NCBI GenBank assembly: GCA_902785575.1
Contig: CACZZF010000012.1
Span: 95,921-159,920, forward strand
Origin: an uncultured Bacteroidia bacterium
Lineage (GTDB): Bacteria > Bacteroidota > Bacteroidia > Bacteroidales > UBA932
Reading direction: 5' to 3'
Length of the DNA stretch: 64,000 bases
The notes beneath the pieces are model-generated. The model saw nothing but the letters and a program-made list of their open reading frames with translations, was not told the DNA's origin and made no database searches. This document shows, piece by piece, positions 1 through 8,333 of this stretch. The position numbers and the translations under genes were made by a program. Each line of letters begins with the position of its first letter. Within the stretch, counting starts at the first letter, position 1.

Positions 1-2344
1 TGACGAGAGCCTCGTCATCAGCCATACCCAATTTATCGACCACGCCCGCGATCCTCTCGGAACCGAACAGACGCATAAGCTTATCTTCAAGGGAGATGTA
101 GAACTCGGAGGAACCCGGGTCACCCTGACGGCCGGAACGCCCCCTCAACTGACGGTCGACACGACGGCTGTCATGCCTCTCCGTACCGATGATCGCAAGT
201 CCGCCGGCTTCCTTGACCTCAGGGGAAAGCTTGATATCGGTTCCACGGCCAGCCATATTGGTGGCAATGGTCACATTGCCCTTCTGTCCGGCCTGGGCGA
301 CAATCTCAGCCTCCCTGGCATGCTCCTTGGCATTGAGGACATTATGCTTGATGCCTCTCATACGGAGCATGCGGCTCAGAAGCTCAGAAGTCTCCACATC
401 GGTAGTGCCAACCAGAACCGGCCTTCCTTGATCGGTGAGCTCCTTGACTTTGTTGATAACCGCTTGATATTTAGCCTTCTTGGTCTTGTAGATAAGGTCG
501 TCCTTATCATCCCTGATAACAGGTCTGTTGGTAGGAATCACGACCACATCAAGCTTATAGATGGACCAGAACTCGCCCGCCTCTGTCTCAGCGGTACCGG
601 TCATACCGGCGAGTTTATGATACATCCTGAAATAATTCTGGAGAGTGATGGTAGCGAAGGTCTGGGTCGCCGCCTCGACTTTGACGTTCTCCTTCGCCTC
701 GACAGCCTGATGCAAACCGTCGCTCCAACGGCGCCCCTCCATAATACGGCCGGTCTGCTCGTCGACGATCTTGACCTTGTTGTCGATCACGACATAGTCA
801 ACATCCTTCTGGAACATGGCGTATGCCTTCAAGAGCTGGATCATGGCGTGGACCCTCTCGCTCTTTAGGGAATATTCCTCCATCAGTTTGTCCTGACGCT
901 CCTGCTTCTCCTCCGGGGAGAGAGTCTCGTCCTTCTTGATGTCGGCGATCTTGCTTCCCATATCGGGCAGGACGAAGAAATCAGGATCGGACACAGAGTT
1001 GGCAAGGGCGTCGTGACCCTTGTCAGTCATGTCGACAGAGTGCTGCTGCTCGCTGATGACGAAGTAAAGCTCGTCAGTGACTATGTGCATCTGGCTCTCA
1101 TTGTCCTGCATGTAGAAGTTCTCAGCCTTCTGCATAAGGGCCTTCATACCCTGCTCGCTGAGGAACTTAATGAGAGGCTGATATTTAGGCAATCCTTTAT
1201 AAGCCCTGTAGAGCAACATACCTCCCTCATCCATCTTACCGGCAGAGATAGCCTTCTTGGCCTCATTGAGCACCTGGTTGACAAGGGTGCGCTGCTTCTG
1301 GTATAGACTCTCGACATAAGGGCGGTACTCGATGTACTGCTCGTCATCTTCCGCCTTGGCGACAGGACCCGAGATGATCAACGGGGTACGGGCGTCATCG
1401 ATAAGGACGGAGTCAACCTCATCGACGATTGCGTAGTGATGTTTGCGCTGCACGAGGTCATTCATATTGACCGCCATATTGTCACGCAAGTAGTCGAAAC
1501 CGAACTCGTTGTTGGTACCGAAAGTGATATCGCAGTTATATGCCCTCTTACGGGCGTCGCTGTTGGGCTCGTGCTTGTCAATGCAATCGACCGAGAGGCC
1601 ATGGAACATATAGAGAGGTCCCATCCACTCGGAGTCACGTTTGGAGAGGTAGTCGTTGACGGTAACAACGTGGACACCTTTTCCAGCGAGGGCGTTAAGG
1701 AATACAGGCAGAGTCGCCACAAGGGTCTTACCCTCACCGGTCGCCATCTCAGCGATGCTTCCCATCTGCTCTTTATTGGATTTCACTCCACCATTCAGGA
1801 CGATACCACCGATCAACTGGACATCGTAATGAACCATGTCCCAGGTAACCTCATTCCCCCCGGCGATCCAATGGTTCTGGTAGATGGCCTTGTCTCCATC
1901 AATGGTCACGAAATCGTGGTTGATACTGAGATCCCTGTCGAACTGGGTCGCGTCGACGACGATTGTCTCATTCTCCTTGAACCGCCTGGCGGTGGACTTC
2001 ATGATAGAGAATGCCTCAGGAAGAATCTCCTCCAGGGTCTTCTCAATCTGCTCATCCTCCTCTTTCACAAGTTTGTCTGACTCGGTGGCGAGATTCTCCT
2101 TCTCGGAAACGGGAATATCTTCCTCCAGTTTCGCCTTTATCTCGGCGATCCTCGCCTCGAAAGGCGCCTCGCATTCGCGAAGCTTATCCTTCAGGGCCTG
2201 GGATCTTGCCCTCAACTCGTCATCTGAAAGAGCGTCTATCGCGGGATAAGCCGCCAGGACCTTGTCCAGGACCGGCTTGATGAGCTTCATGTCACGGTCG
2301 GCTTTCGAGCCGAATATCTTTCTTAATAAGCCTGATACAGCCAT
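1..2344 (-). CDS. secA: SecA preprotein translocase ATPase (3' end beyond window)
   Basis: Motor ATPase that pushes unfolded preproteins through SecYEG at the inner membrane. About 781 N-terminal residues are present, starting at the ATG at 2344-2342 and running off the left edge in the helical-scaffold region, where [12 protein letters not shown] is read. Family proteins in this phylum are roughly 1,100 residues, so the C-terminal part is missing. Walker A GEGKT falls near residues 203-207 and the DEAD-like DEVDS motif near 308-312, followed by [12 protein letters not shown], a typical SecA stretch. A TAnnTTTG promoter box lies 28 bp upstream, inside a 13-bp inverted repeat. The identification is firm; only the end is unknown. 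Confidence 0.97.
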   Translation of the reverse strand, partial: MAVSGLLRKIFGSKADRDMKLIKPVLDKVLAAYPAIDALSDDELRARSQALKDKLRECEAPFEARIAEIKAKLEEDIPVSEKENLATESDKLVKEEDEQIEKTLEEILPEAFSIMKSTARRFKENETIVVDATQFDRDLSINHDFVTIDGDKAIYQNHWIAGGNEVTWDMVHYDVQLIGGIVLNGGVKSNKEQMGSIAEMATGEGKTLVATLPVFLNALAGKGVHVVTVNDYLSKRDSEWMGPLYMFHGLSVDCIDKHEPNSDARKRAYNCDITFGTNNEFGFDYLRDNMAVNMNDLVQRKHHYAIVDEVDSVLIDDARTPLIISGPVAKAEDDEQYIEYRPYVESLYQKQRTLVNQVLNEAKKAISAGKMDEGGMLLYRAYKGLPKYQPLIKFLSEQGMKALMQKAENFYMQDNESQMHIVTDELYFVISEQQHSVDMTDKGHDALANSVSDPDFFVLPDMGSKIADIKKDETLSPEEKQERQDKLMEEYSLKSERVHAMIQLLKAYAMFQKDVDYVVIDNKVKIVDEQTGRIMEGRRWSDGLHQAVEAKENVKVEAATQTFATITLQNYFRMYHKLAGMTGTAETEAGEFWSIYKLDVVVIPTNRPVIRDDKDDLIYKTKKAKYQAVINKVKELTDQGRPVLVGTTDVETSELLSRMLRMRGIKHNVLNAKEHAREAEIVAQAGQKGNVTIATNMAGRGTDIKLSPEVKEAGGLAIIGTERHDSRRVDRQLRGRSGRQGDPGSSEFYISLEDKLMRLFGSERIAGVVDKLGMADDEALV

Positions 2345-2353
2345 AAAAAAACT

Positions 2354-2396
2354 TTGTCTCTGATTAACCTACAAATATAGCGATAATCAGAGACAA
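2354..2396. repeat. 13-bp perfect inverted repeat spanning the secA promoter
   Basis: TTGTCTCTGATTA (2354-2366) is followed by its exact reverse complement at 2384-2396, with 17 bp between. The spacer holds the secA -7 box. One arm lies at about +1 and the other between -7 and -33. The palindrome would therefore act mainly as DNA, like an operator, because only one arm should be transcribed. No regulator is known from the window. Confidence 0.7.
2372..2379 (-). promoter_or_regulatory. secA promoter -7 box
   Basis: On the minus strand this reads TATATTTG, matching the Bacteroidota consensus TAnnTTTG. It would start transcription near 2366, about 22 nt before the secA ATG. No good -33 TTTG is seen at the usual distance. 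Confidence 0.6.
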
Positions 2397-2406
2397 TAAC
2401 AATACC

Positions 2407-2464
2407 AGATTCTTCACTGGCGTTCAGAATGACATTTTGTCATCCTGAGCGAAGCGAAGGATCT
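2407..2464. repeat. Head-to-head pair of dispersed palindromic elements, likely terminator of the barrel gene
   Basis: Two copies of the window's dispersed element face each other. The copy at 2407-2434, read on the minus strand, begins TGTCATTCTGAA and ends GAAGAATCT. The copy at 2438-2464, on the plus strand, begins TGTCATCCTGAG and ends GAAGGATCT. With a 3-nt spacer they form an imperfect hairpin with arms of about 27 bp. It sits directly after the stop codon of the minus-strand barrel gene, and the element supplies two bases of that TAG. A terminator or mRNA-end role before secA is plausible. Confidence 0.75.
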
Positions 2465-3098
2465 AGAACATGAATCCCACGCCTAATTTCAGCTGGCTGC
2501 GATGTATCTTCAGAACCCCGCTCGTGAGGTTACCGCCATTGCGGTTGACCACACCATAATCATACCTGATGGAGAAACGCACGGCATCCATCACGTCGAG
2601 GCCAAGTCCTCCACCGAGAAGGACGTCGAAACGGGAATACTTGGTATAGCCGCTAAGCTGGCCGCTGTAGATGTCGTACTCCATGCTGGTACTCTTCTCC
2701 TTGATCCTAGAGGTAAGGCCAAGATCGAGGGTCGGTCCAGCGAACACCAGAACGCGCATATCCTCGCTCAAAGGGAACTTGATATTGAGATCGAGAGGAA
2801 CCGCCACATAAGTCTCGGTGAAACCGACCTTGGTGTAATCATAGATACTGACCTCACCGCCGGTAAAATAGCCGAACTGGATCCCGGGAGCGAATCCTAC
2901 AGTACCTTCTATCAGAGGAATATCATAGGACAAGCCAAGGGTTCCGCCATAAAGGTCAGCGGAGACATGTCCAAGAGTGTAATCGAACCGGGTGTCGCTG
3001 AGTCCGAAACCGACTTCAGCCACAAGATTCTGGGCGAAAGCGTTTGTCCCGGTGAGCGCCAATGACGCCGCAAGGATGGTTGTGATGAACTTTCTCAT
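2463..3098 (-). CDS. Outer-membrane beta-barrel protein
   Basis: 211 residues with a clear signal peptide (MRKFITTILAASLALTGTNA, then FAQ) and alternating aromatic/hydrophobic strands ending in GVGFMF; the C-terminal phenylalanine is typical of outer-membrane barrels. It resembles the PorT/OMP_b-brl group of small eight-stranded barrels, whose function is mostly unknown. The ATG at 3098 was chosen over an in-frame TTG at 3107 because it puts the basic residues at the start of the signal peptide. It has its own promoter box at 3131-3138, so it need not be part of the polysaccharide operon upstream. Its stop codon overlaps the palindromic element pair. Confidence 0.8.
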   Translation of the reverse strand: MRKFITTILAASLALTGTNAFAQNLVAEVGFGLSDTRFDYTLGHVSADLYGGTLGLSYDIPLIEGTVGFAPGIQFGYFTGGEVSIYDYTKVGFTETYVAVPLDLNIKFPLSEDMRVLVFAGPTLDLGLTSRIKEKSTSMEYDIYSGQLSGYTKYSRFDVLLGGGLGLDVMDAVRFSIRYDYGVVNRNGGNLTSGVLKIHRSQLKLGVGFMF

Positions 3099-3130
3099 AT
3101 CATTCAAATTGATTTATAATAACATATATT

Positions 3131-3138
3131 CAAAAATA
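3131..3138 (-). promoter_or_regulatory. Promoter -7 box of the barrel gene
   Basis: Minus-strand TATTTTTG matches TAnnTTTG. It lies in the 44-bp gap between the TupA-like gene (ends 3143) and the barrel gene start at 3098, giving a leader of roughly 27 nt. No -33 TTTG is evident. Confidence 0.5.
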
Positions 3139-3142
3139 ATGC

Positions 3143-4057
3143 TCATTTGTCATCCGTGGGCAACTTCACCTGGTCGCCCATCTCACGGAGAAACTCCCTG
3201 GAGAAATACTTCATGAACCCGCCAGCAGAAGTCAGAGTCAGTTCCCCGAAATAAACCTTTCCATCAACATCATAGAGGTCAACCCGCATCTGGGGAAAGC
3301 CTTTTGATAGTTCTGAAGCTATCTCCAGCATTCTCCTGAAACTTGCCGGCTTGGGAATAGCGCCTCCCCCGTCCTTGTAATGATCAGTTGCCACAAGCGC
3401 ATCGGGACGAGGTTCCCAATTCAAGTCAAACACATTGAGATCCAACGAGTTCTCTGTCCTGTCACTGCAAGTCAGGATCGAATAAGGCTTGCCGTCGAAA
3501 CACCAGAACTTATAGTCAACCATAGACCGTGAGCCTGCAGGCTGAGTCGACGAGTCCAACAGTTCCTCAGCAATGACAAGGGGTGTTATCTTTGTGTAAT
3601 GCAGTTCCGAGGTCTCGAATCCGCATCTTACTTTCATCAACTTAGAGAAATGAGCTATCGTCGCGGGAATGTCCAGCTTACTCTTGTCAGAGCATATCAC
3701 AGCATCCCCGCTGCCGTTATTCAACTTCAGCACAAAGGAATCCGGAAGGCTGTCCCAATCAATATCCTCCGCCTTCTCCCAGGTCCCGAGCGACTTGACA
3801 AGAGTGTCACCGAATCCTTTTTCCTCCACATATTTCCGGACCGCGAACTTGTCGGCAAGAATAGGCCACATCGAGGTGTCGCCGTTGAACTTGAGCCAAT
3901 TGATCTTCTCATTCAGATCTTTAGGATGTTTGAGATCCGGCCAGCGGTGAAGCATCTGGTAATATTTCAGCCTCGCGACTACCTCCGGCCCCAGCAAATG
4001 AGTCTTCGCCAGGGTCCGCAGCACAAAGTTGAACAAATCGCTAAACCACTTTCTCAT
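3143..4057 (-). CDS. TupA-like ATP-grasp protein (copy 1)
   Basis: 304 residues. It matches the TupA-like ATP-grasp family, often annotated as glycosyltransferase in polysaccharide loci. Seen motifs are LNEKINWLKFNGD (about 45-57), ADKFAVRKYVEEKG, FVLKLNNGSGD, the tryptophan-rich DYKFWCFDGKPYSI and the VDLYDVDGKVYFGELTLTSAGG end. TupA itself ligates glutamate onto a teichuronic polymer, so a ligase acting on the polysaccharide is the usual inference. The ATG at 4057 is 1 nt past the stop of the upstream GT2 gene; a longer open frame to 4132 lies inside that gene and was not used. It is the last gene of the long minus-strand series and a paralogue of 7423-8325. Confidence 0.8.
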   Translation of the reverse strand: MRKWFSDLFNFVLRTLAKTHLLGPEVVARLKYYQMLHRWPDLKHPKDLNEKINWLKFNGDTSMWPILADKFAVRKYVEEKGFGDTLVKSLGTWEKAEDIDWDSLPDSFVLKLNNGSGDAVICSDKSKLDIPATIAHFSKLMKVRCGFETSELHYTKITPLVIAEELLDSSTQPAGSRSMVDYKFWCFDGKPYSILTCSDRTENSLDLNVFDLNWEPRPDALVATDHYKDGGGAIPKPASFRRMLEIASELSKGFPQMRVDLYDVDGKVYFGELTLTSAGGFMKYFSREFLREMGDQVKLPTDDK

Positions 4058-4058
4058 A

Positions 4059-4919
4059 TTAAATGAAAGCTCCTTTTGACATAGACTTCTTTCGGTATTC
4101 TTTCGCCTTCCGGTACTCGCCGAAAGCCTCACACATGTACTTAAGAGGGAGGAAAGACTTGAATTTCAAACAACTGTACAGTGAGTATAGGAAAATATAC
4201 AACGCCTGACAGAAAGGCTTCCTTCCAGGATCGGAGAACCTGTGGAGGGCATATGCGAAGACACTGCGGTAGATATACCGCTCCTTCGGCTGCTTTCTCT
4301 CGCCAATATCATGTACGACAAGCGCGTCCGGAACGACTCCGATGCCGTAACCATGGTAAAGGACACGGGAACAATAGTTGTCGTCCTCCCCATTAAAATG
4401 GAACAGCGGTGAGAAAAGCCCGACTTCCTCAAGTCCCTTCCTGGAAATGAACCAATGCGCGGCCATGACGAAAGGAACCGACCAAAGGCGATCATCAACA
4501 ACTCTCCGGCTCGGAACAACCCTGGACTTGAAAAGACGGTTCATTTCCTCAAGGCCATCATTCATCTGCATTGGGCTCAGAAGCACATATTCAGGATGGG
4601 ACTCATTGACAGCCAACAACTTCCCTATTGTGTCCGGCATAATCCACGCATCCTGGTTCAACAAGTAGGCATAGTCGTAACCATTCTCCAGAGCATAGCG
4701 CATTCCCATGTTATTGGCCGCTCCGAAACCGAGGTTATCAGTGTTTATGACCAGCCTCACCTCCGGGTAATGCTCTCTTATCCACTCAGTGGTGCCGTCA
4801 GTTGAACCGTTGTCGGCCACATAGACATCCACAGGCACCTCTGAAGCCTTAAGGCTGCCTTGGCACCTTTCCACCCACCTCATACCGTTGTAGGTCACTA
4901 TTATGACTAATACTCTCAT
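4059..4919 (-). CDS. GT2 family glycosyltransferase (rhamnosyltransferase-like)
   Basis: 286-residue GT-A fold enzyme of family 2, cytoplasmic side, adding a sugar to the lipid-linked repeat unit. N-terminal MRVLVIIVTYNG, VADNGSTDGT near residue 35, then NTDNLGFGAANNMGM and the acidic NQDA motif (about 90), which places it near the WbbL-type rhamnosyltransferases. A later ED pair in FNGEDDNYCSR probably holds the catalytic base. It overlaps the upstream GT2 gene by 4 nt (ATGA) and precedes the TupA-like gene by 1 nt, so translation is likely coupled. Donor and acceptor cannot be read from sequence. Confidence 0.85.
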   Translation of the reverse strand: MRVLVIIVTYNGMRWVERCQGSLKASEVPVDVYVADNGSTDGTTEWIREHYPEVRLVINTDNLGFGAANNMGMRYALENGYDYAYLLNQDAWIMPDTIGKLLAVNESHPEYVLLSPMQMNDGLEEMNRLFKSRVVPSRRVVDDRLWSVPFVMAAHWFISRKGLEEVGLFSPLFHFNGEDDNYCSRVLYHGYGIGVVPDALVVHDIGERKQPKERYIYRSVFAYALHRFSDPGRKPFCQALYIFLYSLYSCLKFKSFLPLKYMCEAFGEYRKAKEYRKKSMSKGAFI

Positions 4920-5866
4920 CGGTTACGCAGTTGGTTGTAATACTTGATGAAGATCTCTTTCGGAGATTTCCTGGTGAATATGCTGTGGCGGACATTCCTG
5001 GCCGTCGCTGACATAATGCCATCATGACTGGAAGGGTCGCCGCAATCCTTGAACAAATACTTCAAACTCCGGGCCGCCTCAACGCACCAGCAATAAGCCC
5101 CTAAAAGCAAATATGCCAATGCGTTACCTCGTGTGAAGAATATCAACGCTCCCCTGACCCGGGCAGGCTTGATGGCAGCCTCCATCATGGAAGCCGTGGA
5201 GTTGGCAATATGGTATAGGGTCAAATCCGCGTCGGTGTAAACTCCGTACCCGTTCTCGTTCATCTTGGTGCCGAGGGCCACATCCTCCGGAGTAAAGAAA
5301 TATGTCTCATCAAACCACCCCATCCGCTTGAAAATATCCGTCCTGGCGAGGAAGGCGGCACCATTGAGATTATATGTCTTGAACAAGCCCTCCCGCATCG
5401 TCCATTTTGACGGTTTCGTCTCGTTGTTGAAGTGGAGATAACGAAGGATATATCCCCAGCCCGTGAACTTCCGCCGCCCGCAGGTCTGCACCCTCCCGTC
5501 GGGGAAGACAATCTTCGGAGACACTACCGCAGCATCGGATGGAAGTTTCTCAAAATCAGCGACAAGCCGGTCAATAACCGGAGAATCGATGTAGGTGTCA
5601 TCATTGACTATAAACGTGTATTCACCAGAGACTTGACGCAGTGCTAAATTGTTATTCTCCGAAAAACCGCGAAGAGAATCGCTCCGGACGATGGTAACCC
5701 AAGGATATTCCTCTTTCAGCGACTGAAGATTACCATCCGAGAACATATAGGCCACCACGAAAGTCTCATAAGAGACACCCGTGTGTTCCCGTATGCTGTC
5801 CAGACACGGACGAAGCACATCCATCTTGTCCATACAGACTATCACTATGCTGACCTTCGGTTCCAT
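4916..5866 (-). CDS. GT2 family glycosyltransferase
   Basis: 316 residues, GT-A family 2. Opens with MEPKVSIVIVCMDKMD; the nucleotide-binding acidic motif is NDDTYID near residue 92, and FTPEDVALGTKM near 190 supplies the usual E-D base motif. The C-terminal 60 residues contain an amphipathic or hydrophobic stretch (ALAYLLLGAYCW) that could contact the membrane. It overlaps the end of the upstream GT gene by 22 nt and the downstream GT by 4 nt, consistent with co-translation in the left polysaccharide cluster. Specificity is unknown. Confidence 0.85.
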   Translation of the reverse strand: MEPKVSIVIVCMDKMDVLRPCLDSIREHTGVSYETFVVAYMFSDGNLQSLKEEYPWVTIVRSDSLRGFSENNNLALRQVSGEYTFIVNDDTYIDSPVIDRLVADFEKLPSDAAVVSPKIVFPDGRVQTCGRRKFTGWGYILRYLHFNNETKPSKWTMREGLFKTYNLNGAAFLARTDIFKRMGWFDETYFFTPEDVALGTKMNENGYGVYTDADLTLYHIANSTASMMEAAIKPARVRGALIFFTRGNALAYLLLGAYCWCVEAARSLKYLFKDCGDPSSHDGIMSATARNVRHSIFTRKSPKEIFIKYYNQLRNR

Positions 5867-6660
5867 CCTAGTATCAAACCTTTTATTATCGCAACTGATT
5901 TACTCCACTTTTGCCGCTCGAACAAAAGGATCAATGGAATCCTTTTTAAGAGATAATGTCTGAGGATCACTCCCTTCTTCCTGTGGCGCGCGGGATACTT
6001 TTTCGCAAGGACGATCTCGCTGAAACAAATCTCCCTCAACCGGGATGGTGAATAATCATATACTTCGGGATGGAATCCCAGGAAACACACTTTTCTCTTT
6101 CTACCGAAACGCTGAATCAAAGCTGTTCCGCCGACAATCCATGAAGGGATACCCGCTTCCGCAGCCTTATAGCAAAAATCGAGATCTATACCGTCAACAA
6201 AGAACAATTCCTCATAACCACCGATCCTTTCGTATATTTCCCTACGGACAAGCATCCCCGATGTGATAAGGGTACCGGCTGGAGTGAAGTCCGGTTTCAA
6301 AGCCGGGGTGTAAACCGCCGGACCATATAGTCCGAAAGGAGCTTCCGATGTAGCGACCCTCTCCAAGAACAAGCCGAGATTATCCCATATCGAATCCTGA
6401 TCCATTGTGAGAAGGGCGTCATACTCCTCTTCAAAAAAAATCTCCCTCGTCAAGTTGAGCGCCCTGGATATTCCCACATTCTCTCCAACACCATAATACG
6501 TCAGGTTATCCATGGCTGGAAGCCTGAAGCGAATGTTGTCAGGAGCTGGGGTATTCTCCCATATGAGAACATCGTCCACATGCCCTGCCAAGGCCTCGAC
6601 ATTCCTCTTAAGCAACTCGAGGTCAGGATAATAAGTCACTATGACCGCCAATACCTTCAT
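5845..6660 (-). CDS. GT2 family glycosyltransferase (RfbF/rhamnosyltransferase-like)
   Basis: 271 residues from the ATG at 6660; upstream in-frame codons to 6696 lie inside the preceding gene. MKVLAVIVTYYPD start, GENVGISRALN, and the signature MDQDS near residue 97 match the RfbF-like rhamnosyltransferase branch of GT2. FVDGIDLDFCYKA holds the second acidic motif. The start lies 1 nt past the stop of the DUF616 gene, and the 3' end overlaps the next GT2 gene. Likely adds a deoxyhexose to the repeat unit, but the sugar is an inference from the subfamily. Confidence 0.85.
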   Translation of the reverse strand: MKVLAVIVTYYPDLELLKRNVEALAGHVDDVLIWENTPAPDNIRFRLPAMDNLTYYGVGENVGISRALNLTREIFFEEEYDALLTMDQDSIWDNLGLFLERVATSEAPFGLYGPAVYTPALKPDFTPAGTLITSGMLVRREIYERIGGYEELFFVDGIDLDFCYKAAEAGIPSWIVGGTALIQRFGRKRKVCFLGFHPEVYDYSPSRLREICFSEIVLAKKYPARHRKKGVILRHYLLKRIPLILLFERQKWSKSVAIIKGLILGWNRRSA

Positions 6661-6661
6661 C

Positions 6662-7426
6662 TTAGACCAGAAGCAGTTTTGTAAGCCAACGGACAAGGGT
6701 CCATTTTATTTTCAACAATAACTTGCGGAGACCTTTGACGTGGTTTTCCCCAGAGAGCGCGTCATGCTTACGGAAAGCCAGGAAAGGGACATTCCTCGCA
6801 TTCAGGGACTCACCGAACAAAAGAGGGACCTTCATCCCACGTTTCCAATAAAGATACATCAAACTGAACTGGTCGCGGGGAGTGTACTCATTGTAAACCT
6901 TCCACCACTCTTCTGAGACACTGACTATTGAAGGATCGTTATGGACACGGAAGATAATGTTGTTCTCAAACATGCCAAAGTGCTCCGGGAAACCTTCTTT
7001 CCTCAAATACCTATACTGGCGGTAGACTTTGAAGAACGGAACTCTGGCCATGATTGAGATCGCTCTCATATCATCATAAACGCAATCAAAGAATGGATGA
7101 GGAACCTGGGATATCAAGTGCCCATCACTGATTGCTTTTTCAACCGCGGAATAGAACTCTGGCCCTGTTATCTGGACATTCGCATCCATCCAGATGCTGA
7201 TCTCGTATTCCGGAAGAGCCTTATGCGGCATCAATTTGACAAATCTTGAAAGTCTTGTCTTGTCTTTACTTGAATATGGGATTGGACGAATCTCCCAGAC
7301 TCCGACCTTTATCTGCTGATAATCATTCGAGAAACAGATATAGTCAAAATCGGGATCGACCGCCAATGGTTGGCGGAGCTCATCGTATCCATCTACAATA
7401 CAAGTATATATAACCTTTCTATTCAT
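6662..7426 (-). CDS. DUF616/TOD1-type putative glycosyltransferase
   Basis: 254 residues. The N terminus (KVIYTCIVDGYDELRQP, then YICFSND) and ISIWMDANVQITG near residue 83 are characteristic of the DUF616 family, now grouped with TOD1/MUCI70 glycosyltransferases; the D-A-N motif would bind the sugar nucleotide. FGMFENNIIFRVH and DQFSLMYLYWKRG follow in the expected order. It overlaps the upstream TupA-like gene by 4 nt and sits among three GT2 genes, supporting a role in side-chain or backbone glycosylation. Catalysis has not been shown for most bacterial members. Confidence 0.75.
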   Translation of the reverse strand: MNRKVIYTCIVDGYDELRQPLAVDPDFDYICFSNDYQQIKVGVWEIRPIPYSSKDKTRLSRFVKLMPHKALPEYEISIWMDANVQITGPEFYSAVEKAISDGHLISQVPHPFFDCVYDDMRAISIMARVPFFKVYRQYRYLRKEGFPEHFGMFENNIIFRVHNDPSIVSVSEEWWKVYNEYTPRDQFSLMYLYWKRGMKVPLLFGESLNARNVPFLAFRKHDALSGENHVKGLRKLLLKIKWTLVRWLTKLLLV

Positions 7427-8325
7427 CTCTTCTTATGAGGAAGGACACACTGGGCACCAAGTTCTTTCAGATATTCATCAGTATAAAAATCCATCTTACC
7501 GAAGAAACTGGCGAAGGTCAGCTCGCTAAAATAGAGTTTTCCGCCGGAAATATAAAAATCTGCCCTGACTTCCGGGAAACCTTCCGAAAGCCTATGGGCG
7601 GCATCCAGCATCTCATCAAGGCATTCCGGCTTGGGAACCTTGCCTTCACCATCCTTATAATGCCCGGTGAATACTGATGCTTCCGGATGGACATTCCAAT
7701 CAAGATCATAAAGATTCACGTAAGTCTCCGACGAGGTTCTTCCATAACACGCCCAGATTGAATATGGCTTGCCATCAAAACACCAGATCTTGTAGTCAAC
7801 AGGTAAAGACGTCAAGGAATTGTCATCCGGAGGGACAAAACTTTCGGCTATAACCAAAGGTTTGATGTCGTTGTAATATAGCTCACCGTTGTAATACCCG
7901 TATTTCCTCTTGAGACATTTCTTCAGATCCGCCCGTAAGGCAGCATCATTAAAACCTTTGGATTTGTCCACTATGTGTGTTGAACCGCTATCGTGATTGC
8001 ATTTTATGACGAACTTATCTGGAAGTGACTCAAAATCAATATCTTCAACCCTTTCCCAAACACCCAGCAACGGAACAAGAATGTCACCGAGACCTTTGGA
8101 TTTCACATAATCTCTGACCTTGTATTTGTCGGAACATAGTGTCCACATCGAAGTATCCGAGCAACACATAAGCCACTGGATCTTCTCATTGATATCCCGA
8201 GGATTATTCCAATCGACCTTGTAGCCTTTCCACTTCAACCATCCCCTATCCACGAAATACCTGGGGAAGTGGTCCTGTAGAAAATGCCTGACCGTCCAAT
8301 ATATTTTCCTGAGAAGAGCCATCAT
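7423..8325 (-). CDS. TupA-like ATP-grasp protein (copy 2)
   Basis: 300 residues, clear paralogue of 3143-4057: INEKIQWLMCCSDTSMW, SDKYKVRDYVKSKGLGD, KFVIKCNHDSGSTH, VDYKIWCFDGKPYSIW and VRADFYISGGKLYFSELTF align in order. The ATP-grasp core predicts an ATP-dependent ligation, perhaps amino-acid or other carboxylate decoration of the polymer as in TupA teichuronopeptide synthesis. It lies 8 nt after capA and overlaps the DUF616 gene by 4 nt. Two tandem ATGs (8325, 8322) are possible starts. Two copies in one operon suggest two substrates, not a redundant duplicate, since they are clearly diverged. Confidence 0.8.
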   Translation of the reverse strand: MMALLRKIYWTVRHFLQDHFPRYFVDRGWLKWKGYKVDWNNPRDINEKIQWLMCCSDTSMWTLCSDKYKVRDYVKSKGLGDILVPLLGVWERVEDIDFESLPDKFVIKCNHDSGSTHIVDKSKGFNDAALRADLKKCLKRKYGYYNGELYYNDIKPLVIAESFVPPDDNSLTSLPVDYKIWCFDGKPYSIWACYGRTSSETYVNLYDLDWNVHPEASVFTGHYKDGEGKVPKPECLDEMLDAAHRLSEGFPEVRADFYISGGKLYFSELTFASFFGKMDFYTDEYLKELGAQCVLPHKKR

Positions 8326-8333
8326 TAACCAAG

